Shown one piece after another: positions 8,370-17,171 of a DNA stretch of 64,000 nt. The stretch comes from an uncultured Flavonifractor sp. (lineage in GTDB: Bacteria > Bacillota > Clostridia > Oscillospirales > Oscillospiraceae). The stretch is taken from the NCBI GenBank assembly GCA_947346365.1, contig CANAAV010000009.1, forward strand, positions 28,610-92,609, read 5' to 3'. Position 1 is the stretch's first letter. Each line of letters starts with the position of its first letter. Position numbers and translations under genes: made by a program. The notes beneath the pieces are model-generated. The model made no database searches. It saw only the letters and a program-made list of their open reading frames with translations, and was not told where the DNA came from.

Positions 8370-10787
8370 TTACTCCATGGCGTTGGCCGCCCTGCGTTTT
8401 TTGCCGGAGCGGAAAAACCCGCCGATGACTGCGCCTAAGCCCCTGAAGAAGTGCCCGTTGCAGATGGTGAGGATACCTTGGGCCATTTCCATGGTGCACA
8501 TTCCGCCCGCCATTTTGGCAATGCCCCGGAAGGGCATGTTATAGATAAAGGTGATGTTCAAATCCGGCTCGCCCCTCGCGATGCTCTTGTTAAGCAGATT
8601 GGTCAAAATCCGATACGCAAGCCGGGCCAGGCCGCTTTTGGCGTAGTAGAGCTGGCAGATCGCGTCGTTGAGCTCCAGCGTGCCGCTCCAGCTGCCGTCT
8701 GGGATGGGGCGGCACAAAAGCGCCTCAAATTCCCCGTCGGAAACAGCCCGAATGGTCCCGGCAAAGTAGCTGGGCAGCTCAGCCGGGTTATAGGGTGCCT
8801 CAGCGCCGGAGCCGTCCACCATAACGCTGCCGGACAGTCTGATATCCGCCACGGACGCCCCAATCATCACGGTCCACTGACCGCCCTCCACCTCAAACCG
8901 GTTCGTGTTCACATTGAAGTAGCGGAAGGCCTTGTCGTCCAGCTGGATGGCAACCTGTTTGGACTCGCCCGCCTTGAGGAACACCTTCTGGAATCCCTTG
9001 AGCTCCTTGACGGGCCGGAATACGCCGCCGTCCTGTTTGGACACGTACAGCTGGGCCACCTCCGCCCCGTCTGCGCCGCCGGTATTGGTGAGGGTAAACA
9101 CCGCCTGCTGCTGCGTCACCGTAAGATCGGAATACGCGAAGGTCGTATAGCTCAAGCCGAATCCGAAGGGGAATAATACCGGTATTTTTGCCGTTTCGTA
9201 ATAGCGATAGCCCACGTACAAGCCTTCCCGGTATTCGGCGGTGCGCTGCTTGGCGGGGAAATAAGGGGCGGAGGGAACGTCCTCGTACTTCAGCGGGTAG
9301 CTCTCCGCCAGCTTGCCGGAGGGATTGACCTGTCCGGTGATGACCTTCAGCACCGCCCTGGCGCCCGCCTGCCCGAACAGGTAGCCGTGGACCAGGGCCT
9401 TGCATTTGTCCAGCCACGGCATTTCCACCGAAGAGCCCGCGGACATGACGGCCACAATGTTGGGGTTGACGGCGCTGACAGCCTCGATCAGTTCCACCTG
9501 GCTCTGGGGCAGACGCATATGGGAACGGTCCAGACCCTCGGACTCGCTGATCTCGTCCAGGCCGATATACAGCAGGACCACATCCGCCCGCTTAGCCAGC
9601 GCTACGGCCTTTTCCCGCATGGCGGGGTCGCCTTTTCCGGAGCGTGGATAGCCCGCCTCAAAGCCCACAACGTCTTGTACAAACTCCCCAATGATATCCA
9701 TGGCGTTGTCCAGCTTGGTGGGGTTGACCACCGAGGAGCCCGCGCCCTGGTAGCGGGCCCTCTGGGCAAACTCTCCGATGACCGCCGTCTTCACACCGGC
9801 CTTGAGGGGGAGGATGCCGTCCTGGTTTTTCAGCAGCACGACGGACTCCGCCGCCGCCTTTTCCGCCATGGCGTGATGGGCTTGGGTACTGAAGCGTTTG
9901 CCCTTGCAGGCGTCTACCGCCTGCCGGGTGGAGAGGATTACGTCCAGCAGCTCATCCACCCGCCGGTCCAGTACCTCCTGACTGAGCCGGCCGGTTTTCA
10001 CCGCTTCTACCAGCTCCAGGTCTGAGTCCCCTCCGGTGGTGGGCATCTCCAGGTGGGAGCCGGCCCGAACTCCCTCTACGTGGTCGTTGGAGCCGCCCCA
10101 GTCGGAGACCACAAAGCCGTCAAAGCCCCACCCGTCCCGCAAAATCTCTTGCAGAAGATGGGGATTCTCATTGGCATACACCCCGTTGACCCGGTTATAA
10201 GAGGACATGAGAGCCTTGGGGTGCCCCTCCTTGACCGCGATTTCAAAGCCGGTCAGGTAGATCTCCCGCAGGGTCCGCTCATCCATGACGGAGTCTGAGG
10301 CCATCCGCCGCAGTTCCTGAGAGTTCGCGGCAAAGTGCTTGGGGCAGGCGGAAACGCCGGTCTCCTGAATTCCGCGGATGTACCCCGCCGCCATTTTACC
10401 CGCCAGATAGGGGTCCTCACAGAAATATTCAAAATTGCGCCCGCACAGGGGGCTGCGCTTGATGTTCAGGCCGGGCCCCAGCAGAACGCACACGTCCTGA
10501 CTGGCGGCTTCCGCTCCCAGATGCCGCCCGAGCTCCTCTCCCAGCTCCGGATCCCAGGAGTTTGCCACGGTGGCGGCGGTGGGATAGCACGTGGCGGGCA
10601 GCGAGCCATTCAGTCCCAGCTGATCCCCCGCTCCTTCCTGCTTGCGGATGCCGTGGGGTCCGTCGGAAAGGGTGACGCTTCGAATGCCCAGCCGCTCTAC
10701 GCTGCGGGTCTGCCAAAAGTCTTTGCCGGAGAGAAGGTAGCACTTTTCCTCCAGGGTCATTTGCTCGACCAGGTCCTTGTGTTTCAC
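8370..10787 (-). CDS. glycoside hydrolase family 3 enzyme (beta-glucosidase type), cytoplasmic
   Basis: An 805-aa GH3 enzyme with the standard order: (alpha/beta)8 catalytic domain (about 15-300, with GRNFEYFCEDPYLAG, CPKHFAANSQE and nucleophile Asp in GFVVSDWGG near residue 225), the GH3 C-terminal domain (about 320-560) and a fibronectin-III-like domain (about 590-680). A further 110-residue tail (from IPDGSWSGTLELN onward) is typical of some clostridial GH3 proteins. No signal peptide, so intracellular hydrolysis of imported beta-glucosides or related oligosaccharides is likely. The start is GTG at 10787 behind AAGGAGCAGG. Second gene of the operon. Confidence 0.92.
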   Translation of the reverse strand: MKHKDLVEQMTLEEKCYLLSGKDFWQTRSVERLGIRSVTLSDGPHGIRKQEGAGDQLGLNGSLPATCYPTAATVANSWDPELGEELGRHLGAEAASQDVCVLLGPGLNIKRSPLCGRNFEYFCEDPYLAGKMAAGYIRGIQETGVSACPKHFAANSQELRRMASDSVMDERTLREIYLTGFEIAVKEGHPKALMSSYNRVNGVYANENPHLLQEILRDGWGFDGFVVSDWGGSNDHVEGVRAGSHLEMPTTGGDSDLELVEAVKTGRLSQEVLDRRVDELLDVILSTRQAVDACKGKRFSTQAHHAMAEKAAAESVVLLKNQDGILPLKAGVKTAVIGEFAQRARYQGAGSSVVNPTKLDNAMDIIGEFVQDVVGFEAGYPRSGKGDPAMREKAVALAKRADVVLLYIGLDEISESEGLDRSHMRLPQSQVELIEAVSAVNPNIVAVMSAGSSVEMPWLDKCKALVHGYLFGQAGARAVLKVITGQVNPSGKLAESYPLKYEDVPSAPYFPAKQRTAEYREGLYVGYRYYETAKIPVLFPFGFGLSYTTFAYSDLTVTQQQAVFTLTNTGGADGAEVAQLYVSKQDGGVFRPVKELKGFQKVFLKAGESKQVAIQLDDKAFRYFNVNTNRFEVEGGQWTVMIGASVADIRLSGSVMVDGSGAEAPYNPAELPSYFAGTIRAVSDGEFEALLCRPIPDGSWSGTLELNDAICQLYYAKSGLARLAYRILTNLLNKSIARGEPDLNITFIYNMPFRGIAKMAGGMCTMEMAQGILTICNGHFFRGLGAVIGGFFRSGKKRRAANAME

Positions 10788-10883
10788 GCTTCCTGCTCCT
10801 TTCTGAAGAATTGCCCCGGCCCGCGTCCCCTGGCGGGAGCGGGCCGGGGCCGGTTCTCACTTTATGGACGGCATAGCGGGCGT

Positions 10884-13817
10884 TTACTTGCCCTGGCGCT
10901 TTTTATAGCTCTTAAAGACCAGGAATTCCAGCACAAGGATGACGGCCGCGGCGATGACGTCCACCACGATCAAGACGGTGCGCCAGATGGGGGTGGCAGT
11001 GGCCTTAGCAAAGTTTTCCTCGGTATAGGCGCGGCTGTTGACCGTGACATAGAGGATGTTGTGAGCGGCGTCGCGCATGGCCTTCTGGGCGCCGGGGGTC
11101 TCCCGGAAGCGGACGTTGTTGGTCTCGGTCTGGTACGCCACCAGCATCAGATCGGTGCCGTTGCGGATGGCCTGGTCGGCGCTCATATAGCCGTATACGC
11201 CGAAATAGTCGGTCTCCACAAAGCCCTGGAAGCCCCACTCGTCCCGCAAGACCGTTTTGCACAGGGAGGCCGAACCGCCGGCCCAGCGGTTGCCGATGTA
11301 GTTGAAGGAGGACATGACCGCCTCGCAGCCGGCGTCCTTCACGCACATCTCGAAGGGCTTGAGGTAGATTTCGCGGATGGCCTGCTCGCTCGACCAGGTG
11401 CAGATCATGTCACAGCGGTTACCCTCCTGGTCGTTGAGCGCGAAGTGCTTCATGTAGGAGTACACGCCGTGCTCCTTGGCCCCGGCCACCGCGTTGGCGG
11501 CGATGAAGCCGGAGAGGACGCCGTCCTCAGAGTAGTACTCAAAGTTGCGCCCGGCAAAGGCGGTGCGGTGGATGTTCATGGCGGGGGCATACCAGCCGGA
11601 GGTGTTCATCTCATCGGCCATCTTGCCGATGCTGCTGCCGAACTCATGGGCCAGGTCCTTGCTCCAGGTGGCGGCGATCATTACGCCCGCGGGGAAGCCC
11701 ACGGAGCCCACGCCGGTGAAATTGTTGTTGATGGAGGCGGGACCGTCGTTGTCGTTGGTGCGGACCTTGCCAATGGAATCCACAGAGTTGGTCTGATAGC
11801 CGCCCAGGGAGATCAGGGCGTTCATGTCGTCCAGGGTCATCTGGTCCAGCAGCAGGTCCCACTGGGGGTCGTCATAGCTCAGGCCCCGCAGATCCTTGAG
11901 CTGGACACCGTTTTTCGCCCCGGTGGTAATGGGCGCGGCGTCTGGGTCCTCGTCGGCGGCAGTGGCCTCGGCGGTCAAATAGTTGGAGATGTTGTAGAAG
12001 CCCGCCTTATCCTCTGCGCTCATCGAGTAGTTGGCAGGAGCAGCGGTGGCCGCGGCATAGTTGGCGAACCCGTCGGTACGGGACAGGTAGGTAACCTCGC
12101 CCTCGGCGTACCCGAACTGGTTGACGGCGGGAACCTGGTCGCTCTCGCGCTTGTTGTTCTCATCATAAGTGATCGTGGAGAGAACCGTATAGCCCTGAGA
12201 GTCAAGCACGGTGTGGGAATCGCTGTTGATGCTGATGACATACTCGCCGCCCTCCAGCACGTAGCAGCCCGCGCCATGGGCGTCATAGGACGCTAAGTCC
12301 TCTACGGGGAAGGAAATGGTAACAACCTCGGACGCGCCGGGCTCCAACAGGCCGGTCTTGGAAAACTCCACCAGATTGGCGCTGGCCTTCTCAATGCCGC
12401 CGTTGGTGTAGGGCGGGTTCACATAGACCTCTACCACGTCCTTGCCGGCCACAGAGCCGGTATTGGTGACGGTCACATCGAACGTAATGGTCCCATTGCT
12501 CTCGGAGATGGGACCCATCTCCTGCTCAAAGGTGGTATAGCTCAAGCCGTAGCCAAAGGGATACTGCACCACCTCGCCGTAGTCGATCAGGCCTTCCTGG
12601 GCGGCAGTCTCATAGAACTTGTAGCCCACGTAGATGCCCTCTACGTAGTTGACAAAGTTGGGAACCTCCGTGACCTCGCCGCCAAAGCTGGCGCCGTGAT
12701 ACTCAAACTCCTGCATATTGTCGTACAGGAAGCTGCCGAAGTTGTTCCACCAGGGAGTCTCTTTCATGTCATACACATAGGTGTCCGCCAGATGCCCGGA
12801 AGGGTTGACCGCGCCGGCCACAATCTCGCCCAGGGCGGTAAAGCCCGCCTGACCGGTGCCGGGGCAGGCGACGAGGCCCTTGATCTGGGGATACTCCTTC
12901 ACCCAGCCCAGCTCGAAGGCATTGGCGCCGTTATAAACCACGATGACCTTGTCAAAGTTGGCGCACACCAGATCCACCATCTCCTCCTCCCGGTTGGACA
13001 GCTGGAGGAAGTGGTCGCCCGCATCCCAATCGTTCCCCTCGTTGAGGGAATCGTCATAGGTGCCGATGTAATAAGTGTTGCCCGCGCCGCTGCGCTGGGC
13101 GTAAGAGCCGTCGATTACGCTGAGCATATCGTTGGGCAGGTCGGCGCCCTCGCCGCCCACACGGGTAATGACGATCATGGCGGTATCAGAGAACGCCTTG
13201 GCATTGTTGATCAGCTCGTCGGTATACAGGCTCACGTTGGGCTCCGGCAGGGTCCAGTCCTGATTCCACATGCCCACCACCGGCCGGTCGGCCTTGTAAT
13301 TCACATAGAACTGCTCCAGCTCGGTGTTGAGCTCCAACCCCGCGTCCGTCAGGCCCTGGAGCAGGGTGACGGTGGGATAGGCGTCGTTCAGCGCGCCGGA
13401 GCCGGTGCCGCCGTAGCAGGGATTGGTGGAGGCCCATCCGAACACGTTGAGCTTGCCGCCGCTGGACAGGGGCAGAATGCCGCCGTCATTTTCCAGCAGA
13501 ACAATGCCCTCCTCCGCCATCTGGGTCACCAGCTGGGTGGCCTCCGCTGTAGTGGATTCGGTGAGATAAGAGGTTTCGCTGACCAGGTCCAGCATACTGG
13601 ACATAGGCCCGGTGCAGATGAGGTTTGCCACAATGACCAGGGCCAAGAGGATCGCAATTCCCGCTTCACAGCGGACCAGAAATTTTTTGGCCCTGTCCAT
13701 GTTCTTGCAGGCTACCATGGCCGCAATGGCCAGGACTGCGATAACCGCAAAAACAATCAGGTGCACTTTGATCTGGTCCAGTACTTTCAGAACGTCATCC
13801 ATGTTGATACTGAGCAT
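10884..13817 (-). CDS. membrane-anchored, circularly permuted GH3 glycosidase
   Basis: A 977-aa protein whose GH3 domains are in reverse order. After two N-terminal membrane helices (about 18-37 and 52-70, joined by a basic loop) comes the GH3 C-terminal-type domain (about 85-430: EEGIVLLENDGGILPL, GGTGSGALNDAYP, GYGLSYTTF), then an FnIII-like domain (about 445-545), a linker, and only then the catalytic barrel (about 670-930: RTNDNDGPASINNNF, GRNFEYYSEDG, YMKHFALNDQEGNR, nucleophile Asp in VETDYFG). A third helix and basic tail (TVLIVVDVIAAAVILVLEFL, KSYKKRQGK) close it. Charge placement puts the enzyme outside the cell. ATG 13817 has AGGAGG. First gene of the GH3-GH3-gtrA operon. Confidence 0.9.
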   Translation of the reverse strand: MLSINMDDVLKVLDQIKVHLIVFAVIAVLAIAAMVACKNMDRAKKFLVRCEAGIAILLALVIVANLICTGPMSSMLDLVSETSYLTESTTAEATQLVTQMAEEGIVLLENDGGILPLSSGGKLNVFGWASTNPCYGGTGSGALNDAYPTVTLLQGLTDAGLELNTELEQFYVNYKADRPVVGMWNQDWTLPEPNVSLYTDELINNAKAFSDTAMIVITRVGGEGADLPNDMLSVIDGSYAQRSGAGNTYYIGTYDDSLNEGNDWDAGDHFLQLSNREEEMVDLVCANFDKVIVVYNGANAFELGWVKEYPQIKGLVACPGTGQAGFTALGEIVAGAVNPSGHLADTYVYDMKETPWWNNFGSFLYDNMQEFEYHGASFGGEVTEVPNFVNYVEGIYVGYKFYETAAQEGLIDYGEVVQYPFGYGLSYTTFEQEMGPISESNGTITFDVTVTNTGSVAGKDVVEVYVNPPYTNGGIEKASANLVEFSKTGLLEPGASEVVTISFPVEDLASYDAHGAGCYVLEGGEYVISINSDSHTVLDSQGYTVLSTITYDENNKRESDQVPAVNQFGYAEGEVTYLSRTDGFANYAAATAAPANYSMSAEDKAGFYNISNYLTAEATAADEDPDAAPITTGAKNGVQLKDLRGLSYDDPQWDLLLDQMTLDDMNALISLGGYQTNSVDSIGKVRTNDNDGPASINNNFTGVGSVGFPAGVMIAATWSKDLAHEFGSSIGKMADEMNTSGWYAPAMNIHRTAFAGRNFEYYSEDGVLSGFIAANAVAGAKEHGVYSYMKHFALNDQEGNRCDMICTWSSEQAIREIYLKPFEMCVKDAGCEAVMSSFNYIGNRWAGGSASLCKTVLRDEWGFQGFVETDYFGVYGYMSADQAIRNGTDLMLVAYQTETNNVRFRETPGAQKAMRDAAHNILYVTVNSRAYTEENFAKATATPIWRTVLIVVDVIAAAVILVLEFLVFKSYKKRQGK

Positions 13818-13920
13818 GTTGTTTCCTCCTCTTTTATTTCATTGAGAGACAGCCTTTTGCACAAGAGCGGGCTGGATGACTGCCCGGTTTCCTGTGCGAT
13901 TTACAGTACGGGTTATAACA

Positions 13921-13946
13921 TAAAAAAGAGGGGCTGTGGGCCCCTC
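13921..13946 (-). terminator. terminator of the two-component operon
   Basis: On the minus strand: GAGGGGC, five-base loop, GCCCCTC, then TTTTTT. It lies between the kinase stop (14024) and the GH3 start (13817), so the GH3 operon needs its own promoter or read-through; I could not place a convincing one. Confidence 0.82.
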
Positions 13947-14023
13947 TTCGTAAATTGACATTCTTTATTCGAATTTTGTTGTGGCTTTTGACGTTTTATC
14001 AAGAAAATAGGTCCTGTTTTTAT

Positions 14024-15346
14024 CTATTTTGACGAACCGCTATTTGGAATAGGAATTAATATCTGGAGGACAAACCATTGCTTTTCCATCCGGGCTGTCA
14101 TGCTTCCCCCATATTTTTTTGTAACAAAACGGATGCTTTTCAGCCCATAACCGTGATAATTTTGATCCGCCTTGGTGGTAATGGGCAAGTCCCCTGAGAA
14201 TTGCGGGCTCCCTTCGCAGTAGTTCTCACAGCGGATGAGGGCGAAGCTGCGCTGGGCGGACACGGTTACGTGAATGAGCCGCTTTTCCGGCACGGAGATC
14301 TGCTGCACGCACTCAATGGCGTTGTCCAGGGCGTTGCCGAAAATGGCGCTGAGATCCATGGGCTTGATAAACTCCAGCAGCGCCCCGTCCGCTACGCAGG
14401 TAAGGGCGATATGGCGCCGGGCACAGTAGAGGCTTTTGCTGGTGAGAATCGTGTCTAAAATCTGGTTGCCGGTCTTGTTCTGGGCCTCATAGGCGCGGAT
14501 TTCCTCCTCCATCTGGTCCAGAAAGGCCGCCCGCCTGGCGGAGTCCGGCTCCGCCCGAAGCACCATAATCTGGTGCTTCATATCGTGGTATTTGCGGTTG
14601 ATGAGCTCTACGCTCTCCTTGGAGAGCTGATACTGCTGGTACTGCAGGCGCAGGGCGTTCTGCACAGCCTCCAGCTCCCGGCTGACCCGAAGGCTGCGGC
14701 ACTGGACATGATGGGCATATAGAATGGCCAGGCCGCCTAAGTCCATAATAGTGCGGATATTGTAGATATCTGCGCTGTATTGCCCGCTAAAGGGCGTCTG
14801 GATGGACAAAAAGCTCAAATTGCTGGCAGAAAACACCGCAATGCCAATGATGACTGCCGAGCCCACCTCCCCGGCGGTGAGGTCCAGGGCTCCGCCGCCT
14901 GAGGCAAAGTGCCGCAGCAGATAGCTCATCAGGAAAAAGCAGGGCAGGTAGACCGCCAGCAGCAGCCCCAGGGCCAAAAAGAGAGAAGGGCGGCGCTCCA
15001 GCAGGAGAAAGCAGTGCAGCTGCCACTCCAGAGAGGCGGCGAATTCGGCCAGCACAAAGGCCTGAACACAGTAATAAGCCGCGTCCCGCCACCCCACCCG
15101 GCAGCAGCTGCCCACCAGCAAAAACATCAAAGCCACCGCCACCGCCATGCAGGGGATCCACCAGACGAGAGGCAGCTTCCCGGTGGCCGCCAAAAAGACG
15201 GCCAGAGCTGCCAGCATCCCGCCGGACTCAAGCCAAAGCTGCCAGCCGTGCAGGCGCCGGTCCAAAAAACGAACATACACCATGCAGGCACCCCACTCCG
15301 CCAGCGCGGTGTAAAGGCGCGGGATGTCCGGAAGCGCGCCGCTCAT
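14024..15346 (-). CDS. GHKL-type sensor histidine kinase (AgrC/ComD-like architecture)
   Basis: A 440-aa membrane kinase. About six transmembrane helices fill residues 1-215, followed by a cytoplasmic helical dimerisation region with the phospho-acceptor motif YHDMKHQ and a GHKL ATPase domain (N box NALDNAIEC; G-box GYGLKSI). The small extracellular parts and LytTR partner resemble peptide-sensing kinases. It overlaps the regulator by four bases. Likely regulon: the GH3 operon directly downstream or the 26-codon gene divergent from the operon; both are inferences from position. Confidence 0.9.
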   Translation of the reverse strand: MSGALPDIPRLYTALAEWGACMVYVRFLDRRLHGWQLWLESGGMLAALAVFLAATGKLPLVWWIPCMAVAVALMFLLVGSCCRVGWRDAAYYCVQAFVLAEFAASLEWQLHCFLLLERRPSLFLALGLLLAVYLPCFFLMSYLLRHFASGGGALDLTAGEVGSAVIIGIAVFSASNLSFLSIQTPFSGQYSADIYNIRTIMDLGGLAILYAHHVQCRSLRVSRELEAVQNALRLQYQQYQLSKESVELINRKYHDMKHQIMVLRAEPDSARRAAFLDQMEEEIRAYEAQNKTGNQILDTILTSKSLYCARRHIALTCVADGALLEFIKPMDLSAIFGNALDNAIECVQQISVPEKRLIHVTVSAQRSFALIRCENYCEGSPQFSGDLPITTKADQNYHGYGLKSIRFVTKKYGGSMTARMEKQWFVLQILIPIPNSGSSK

Positions 15347-16053
15347 TTCAGCACCTGACCCATGTAGTCGCTCAACGCCTCCATAAAGGCCGCCTTCCGG
15401 GGACGGCTGAGCTTCAGGCTCTCCCCCCGCACCACGGCGCAGCCGTCCTGCACTGCGTCTACATGCTCCAGGTTAATCAAATAGCTGTTATTCCCCCGGA
15501 AAAAGGGCAGATTGCTCAGGCGGCTCTCCGTCTCCCGCATGGTCAGTCCGGCGGTAAAATTCCCCACAGCTGTGTGGAAGGTCAGCTCATGGTCCCGGCT
15601 CTCCACATAGTAGATCTGGGACGCCTCCAGCTTTCGCGCCCCGCCCTTTACCGGTACGGTCAAATACCGGGCCACCCGCCGCTTCATGCGGGCAACCGCC
15701 CGTTCCAGGCGCTGGGCAAACGCAAAATAGCTCACCGGCTTGAGCAGGTAGTCCAGGGCGTCTACGGAATACCCCTGAATGGCGTATTGGGCCATATTGG
15801 TGATGAAGATGATGACCACCTCGCAGTCCACCTTACGGATCTCCCTGGCGGCGGTCATGCCGTCCATAAAGCGCATCTCCACATCCATGAGAATCACATC
15901 GAACCTGGGACGGTAGCCCTCGGCGATTTCGTCGCCGTCGGTAAATACCGCCACATCTACGGCCTCCCCGCTCTCCCGGCGGTACTGTTCCAAATAGGTT
16001 TGCAGCTGCCGGATGTAATCCTGATCGTCCTCTACAATGGCAATGCGGATCAT
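15343..16053 (-). CDS. LytTR-family response regulator
   Basis: A 236-aa regulator with an N-terminal receiver (acidic pair in VEDDQ, phospho-Asp in DVILMDVEM near residue 55, switch Lys in YLLKPVS) and a C-terminal LytTR DNA-binding domain (about 130-230: YVESRDHELTFHT, FFRGNNSYLINLEHV). Translationally coupled to the kinase. A TTGAAG-17-TAAAAT promoter lies 60-90 bases upstream, with two TTACCG repeats beyond it that could be target sites. Confidence 0.93.
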   Translation of the reverse strand: MIRIAIVEDDQDYIRQLQTYLEQYRRESGEAVDVAVFTDGDEIAEGYRPRFDVILMDVEMRFMDGMTAAREIRKVDCEVVIIFITNMAQYAIQGYSVDALDYLLKPVSYFAFAQRLERAVARMKRRVARYLTVPVKGGARKLEASQIYYVESRDHELTFHTAVGNFTAGLTMRETESRLSNLPFFRGNNSYLINLEHVDAVQDGCAVVRGESLKLSRPRKAAFMEALSDYMGQVLK

Positions 16054-16114
16054 CCTGATTTCCCCTTTTCTGCATAGTTTGGGACAGACTATGGATTGGA
16101 AGCCAGTTTTGTTT

Positions 16115-16143
16115 ATTTTATCACTGGAAGCAGATTACTTCAA
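16115..16143 (-). promoter_or_regulatory. SigA-type promoter of the kinase/regulator operon
   Basis: Minus strand TTGAAG (16143-16138), 17 bases, TAAAAT (16120-16115). Two direct TTACCG repeats at 16153-16158 and 16167-16172 (14-base period, read on the plus strand) lie just upstream and could be an operator for the LytTR protein; that is conjecture. Confidence 0.55.
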
Positions 16144-16237
16144 CCCCTTATTTTACCGTTTTGTCGTTACCGCCTGTTAATATATGTAAAATTTTAAGGT
16201 AAAATTATACAAAACAGCAAAAGAGATGCTTTTCCAC

Positions 16238-16266
16238 TTGACTTTCTTAGGGCGTATCTCTATAAT
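16238..16266 (+). promoter_or_regulatory. near-consensus SigA promoter for the 26-codon gene
   Basis: TTGACT (16238-16243), exactly 17 bases, perfect TATAAT (16261-16266). The strongest promoter match seen in the window; the short transcript would run from about 16273 to the terminator at 16436. Confidence 0.85.
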
Positions 16267-16297
16267 AAGACTATCAAAATAGTAGGAGGTGATAAAG

Positions 16298-16378
16298 ATG
16301 ATCTTCTGCAAGGCAAACGAACACGATGTGGACGACATGATCTATGAGAGCACCCATACCGTTCCCAGCGAGCGGTAA
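16298..16378 (+). CDS. 26-aa peptide gene, divergent from a LytTR two-component system
   Basis: A 26-codon frame with an almost perfect Shine-Dalgarno (TAGGAGGTGAT, complementary to the 16S 3' end) six to seven bases before ATG, a near-perfect promoter and its own terminator. The peptide begins MIFCKANEHDVDDMIYE and ends THTVPSER; it has a single Cys at position 4, is acidic in the middle and has no signal sequence or hydrophobic leader. It may be a secreted or intracellular signalling peptide, a regulatory leader peptide, or the remnant of a GNAT N-terminus (which often starts with a similar KA..DVD pattern). It does not look like AgrD and no AgrB gene is nearby. Confidence 0.55.
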   Translation: MIFCKANEHDVDDMIYESTHTVPSER

Positions 16379-16405
16379 ACGGCATCTCCAGACCAGAAAA
16401 GAAGC

Positions 16406-16436
16406 CCACACCGTGAGGTGTGGATTTTTTGTTTTT
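16406..16436 (+). terminator. terminator of the 26-codon transcript
   Basis: CCACACC, GTGA loop, GGTGTGG, then ATTTTTTGTTTTT, 27 bases after the stop codon. Confidence 0.85.
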
Positions 16437-16505
16437 ATAAATACACGGCGGGCGCCGTGCACAACCCAGCCGCCCGCGAATGGACATCCCGCCTCATAGG
16501 TAAGC

Positions 16506-16546
16506 AAGGCTGCCGGAGCGGCGCGTAGCGCGCTGCCGGCAGCCTT
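16506..16546. other. large GC-rich hairpin
   Basis: Eleven-base arms AAGGCTGCCGG / CCGGCAGCCTT enclose a further imperfect GC-rich stem. It lies downstream of the minus-strand gene ending at 16571, and a GTCTTTT tract on the plus side follows it. It is probably a terminator or end structure, without a strong U tract on the minus strand. Confidence 0.5.
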
Positions 16547-16570
16547 GTCTTTTCCCCCCGGGCCGGACGG

Positions 16571-16843
16571 CTACAGGAGGAAAAGTCCCACGCACCATGC
16601 GGCGCTGGCCAGCAGCGCCCCCAGGGCAATCCAGACCGGAGCGGGCAGAGGATTTTTGCGGGGAGACAAGCGGGCGTTGCGGCGAATATAGCCGTCTGCC
16701 ACCCGGCGGGCCTCCTGAACCACCGCGTCCGCCGAAACGCCTTTGCCAAAGGCGTCTTCTCTGACAATAAAGATCGCCTGTTCAAACAAGCGCGGATCGG
16801 GGGAGCGAACCACGATCACCTGCCGGGACACACCCTGTACCAT
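16571..16843 (-). CDS. small C-tail-anchored membrane protein, unknown
   Basis: A 90-aa protein not recognised by name. A soluble N-terminal part (SRQVIVVRSPDPRLFEQAIF..., about 1-65, ending in a basic RRNARLSPRK stretch) precedes one transmembrane helix (about 68-88, PVWIALGALLASAAWCVGLFLL) at the very end, giving an inside-facing soluble domain. GGAAAGGAAG lies before the ATG. It is a single gene. Reading VVRSPDPRLFEQAIFIVRED suggests a conserved small fold rather than random sequence. Confidence 0.75.
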   Translation of the reverse strand: MVQGVSRQVIVVRSPDPRLFEQAIFIVREDAFGKGVSADAVVQEARRVADGYIRRNARLSPRKNPLPAPVWIALGALLASAAWCVGLFLL

Positions 16844-16907
16844 ATACCGCCACTTCCTTTCCTATTTCCTCCAGTATAACCCGGCGAAAGACCGCTCAAA
16901 CCGGATG

Positions 16908-17070
16908 AAGCCTTGTTTGAAAAATGGAAATATGACCGGCAGCAGAGGATTTTCACCTTTGACAAACGATTTTTTTAGCAGGCATACCGGCGTATGGCAA
17001 GGAAAAATCGTTTGTCCAGACGGGAAACGACTTGCTGTTTGGGCGTTTTTACAATTTCAAGCAGACTTTA
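16908..17070. repeat. MITE-like dispersed repeat, copy 1 (decayed right end)
   Basis: Starts with GCCTTGTTTGAAAAATGG and shares with copies 2 and 3 the internal ATATG, GAGG.TTTT and CAAGGAAAAAT-type blocks and the GGCGTTTTTACAATTTCAA right side. The right terminal repeat is degenerate (ATTTCAAGCAGACTTT instead of TTTTCAAACAAGGCCT). It fills most of the gap between the 90-aa membrane protein gene and sleB. Confidence 0.75.
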
Positions 17071-17171
17071 GGAAAGCATTTCCGCTCATAAGCGGAGCCT
17101 GCGCTTCGTAGAATAGATTCCATAGGACAAACTGCGGCGGAAGCGCCGCGGCAGAGGAGGAAACGAGGAGC

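Noticed and set aside
10335-13958. Very long plus-strand reading frames (653 and 420 codons) opposite the GH3 genes
   Set aside because: They are antisense shadows of high-GC coding DNA; composition is Gly/His/Val-biased, there are no ribosome sites, and the minus-strand GH3 motifs are unambiguous.
16298-16378. AgrD-type cyclic peptide precursor
   Set aside because: No amphipathic leader, Cys is at position 4 instead of centrally before a short tail, and no AgrB protease gene is present.
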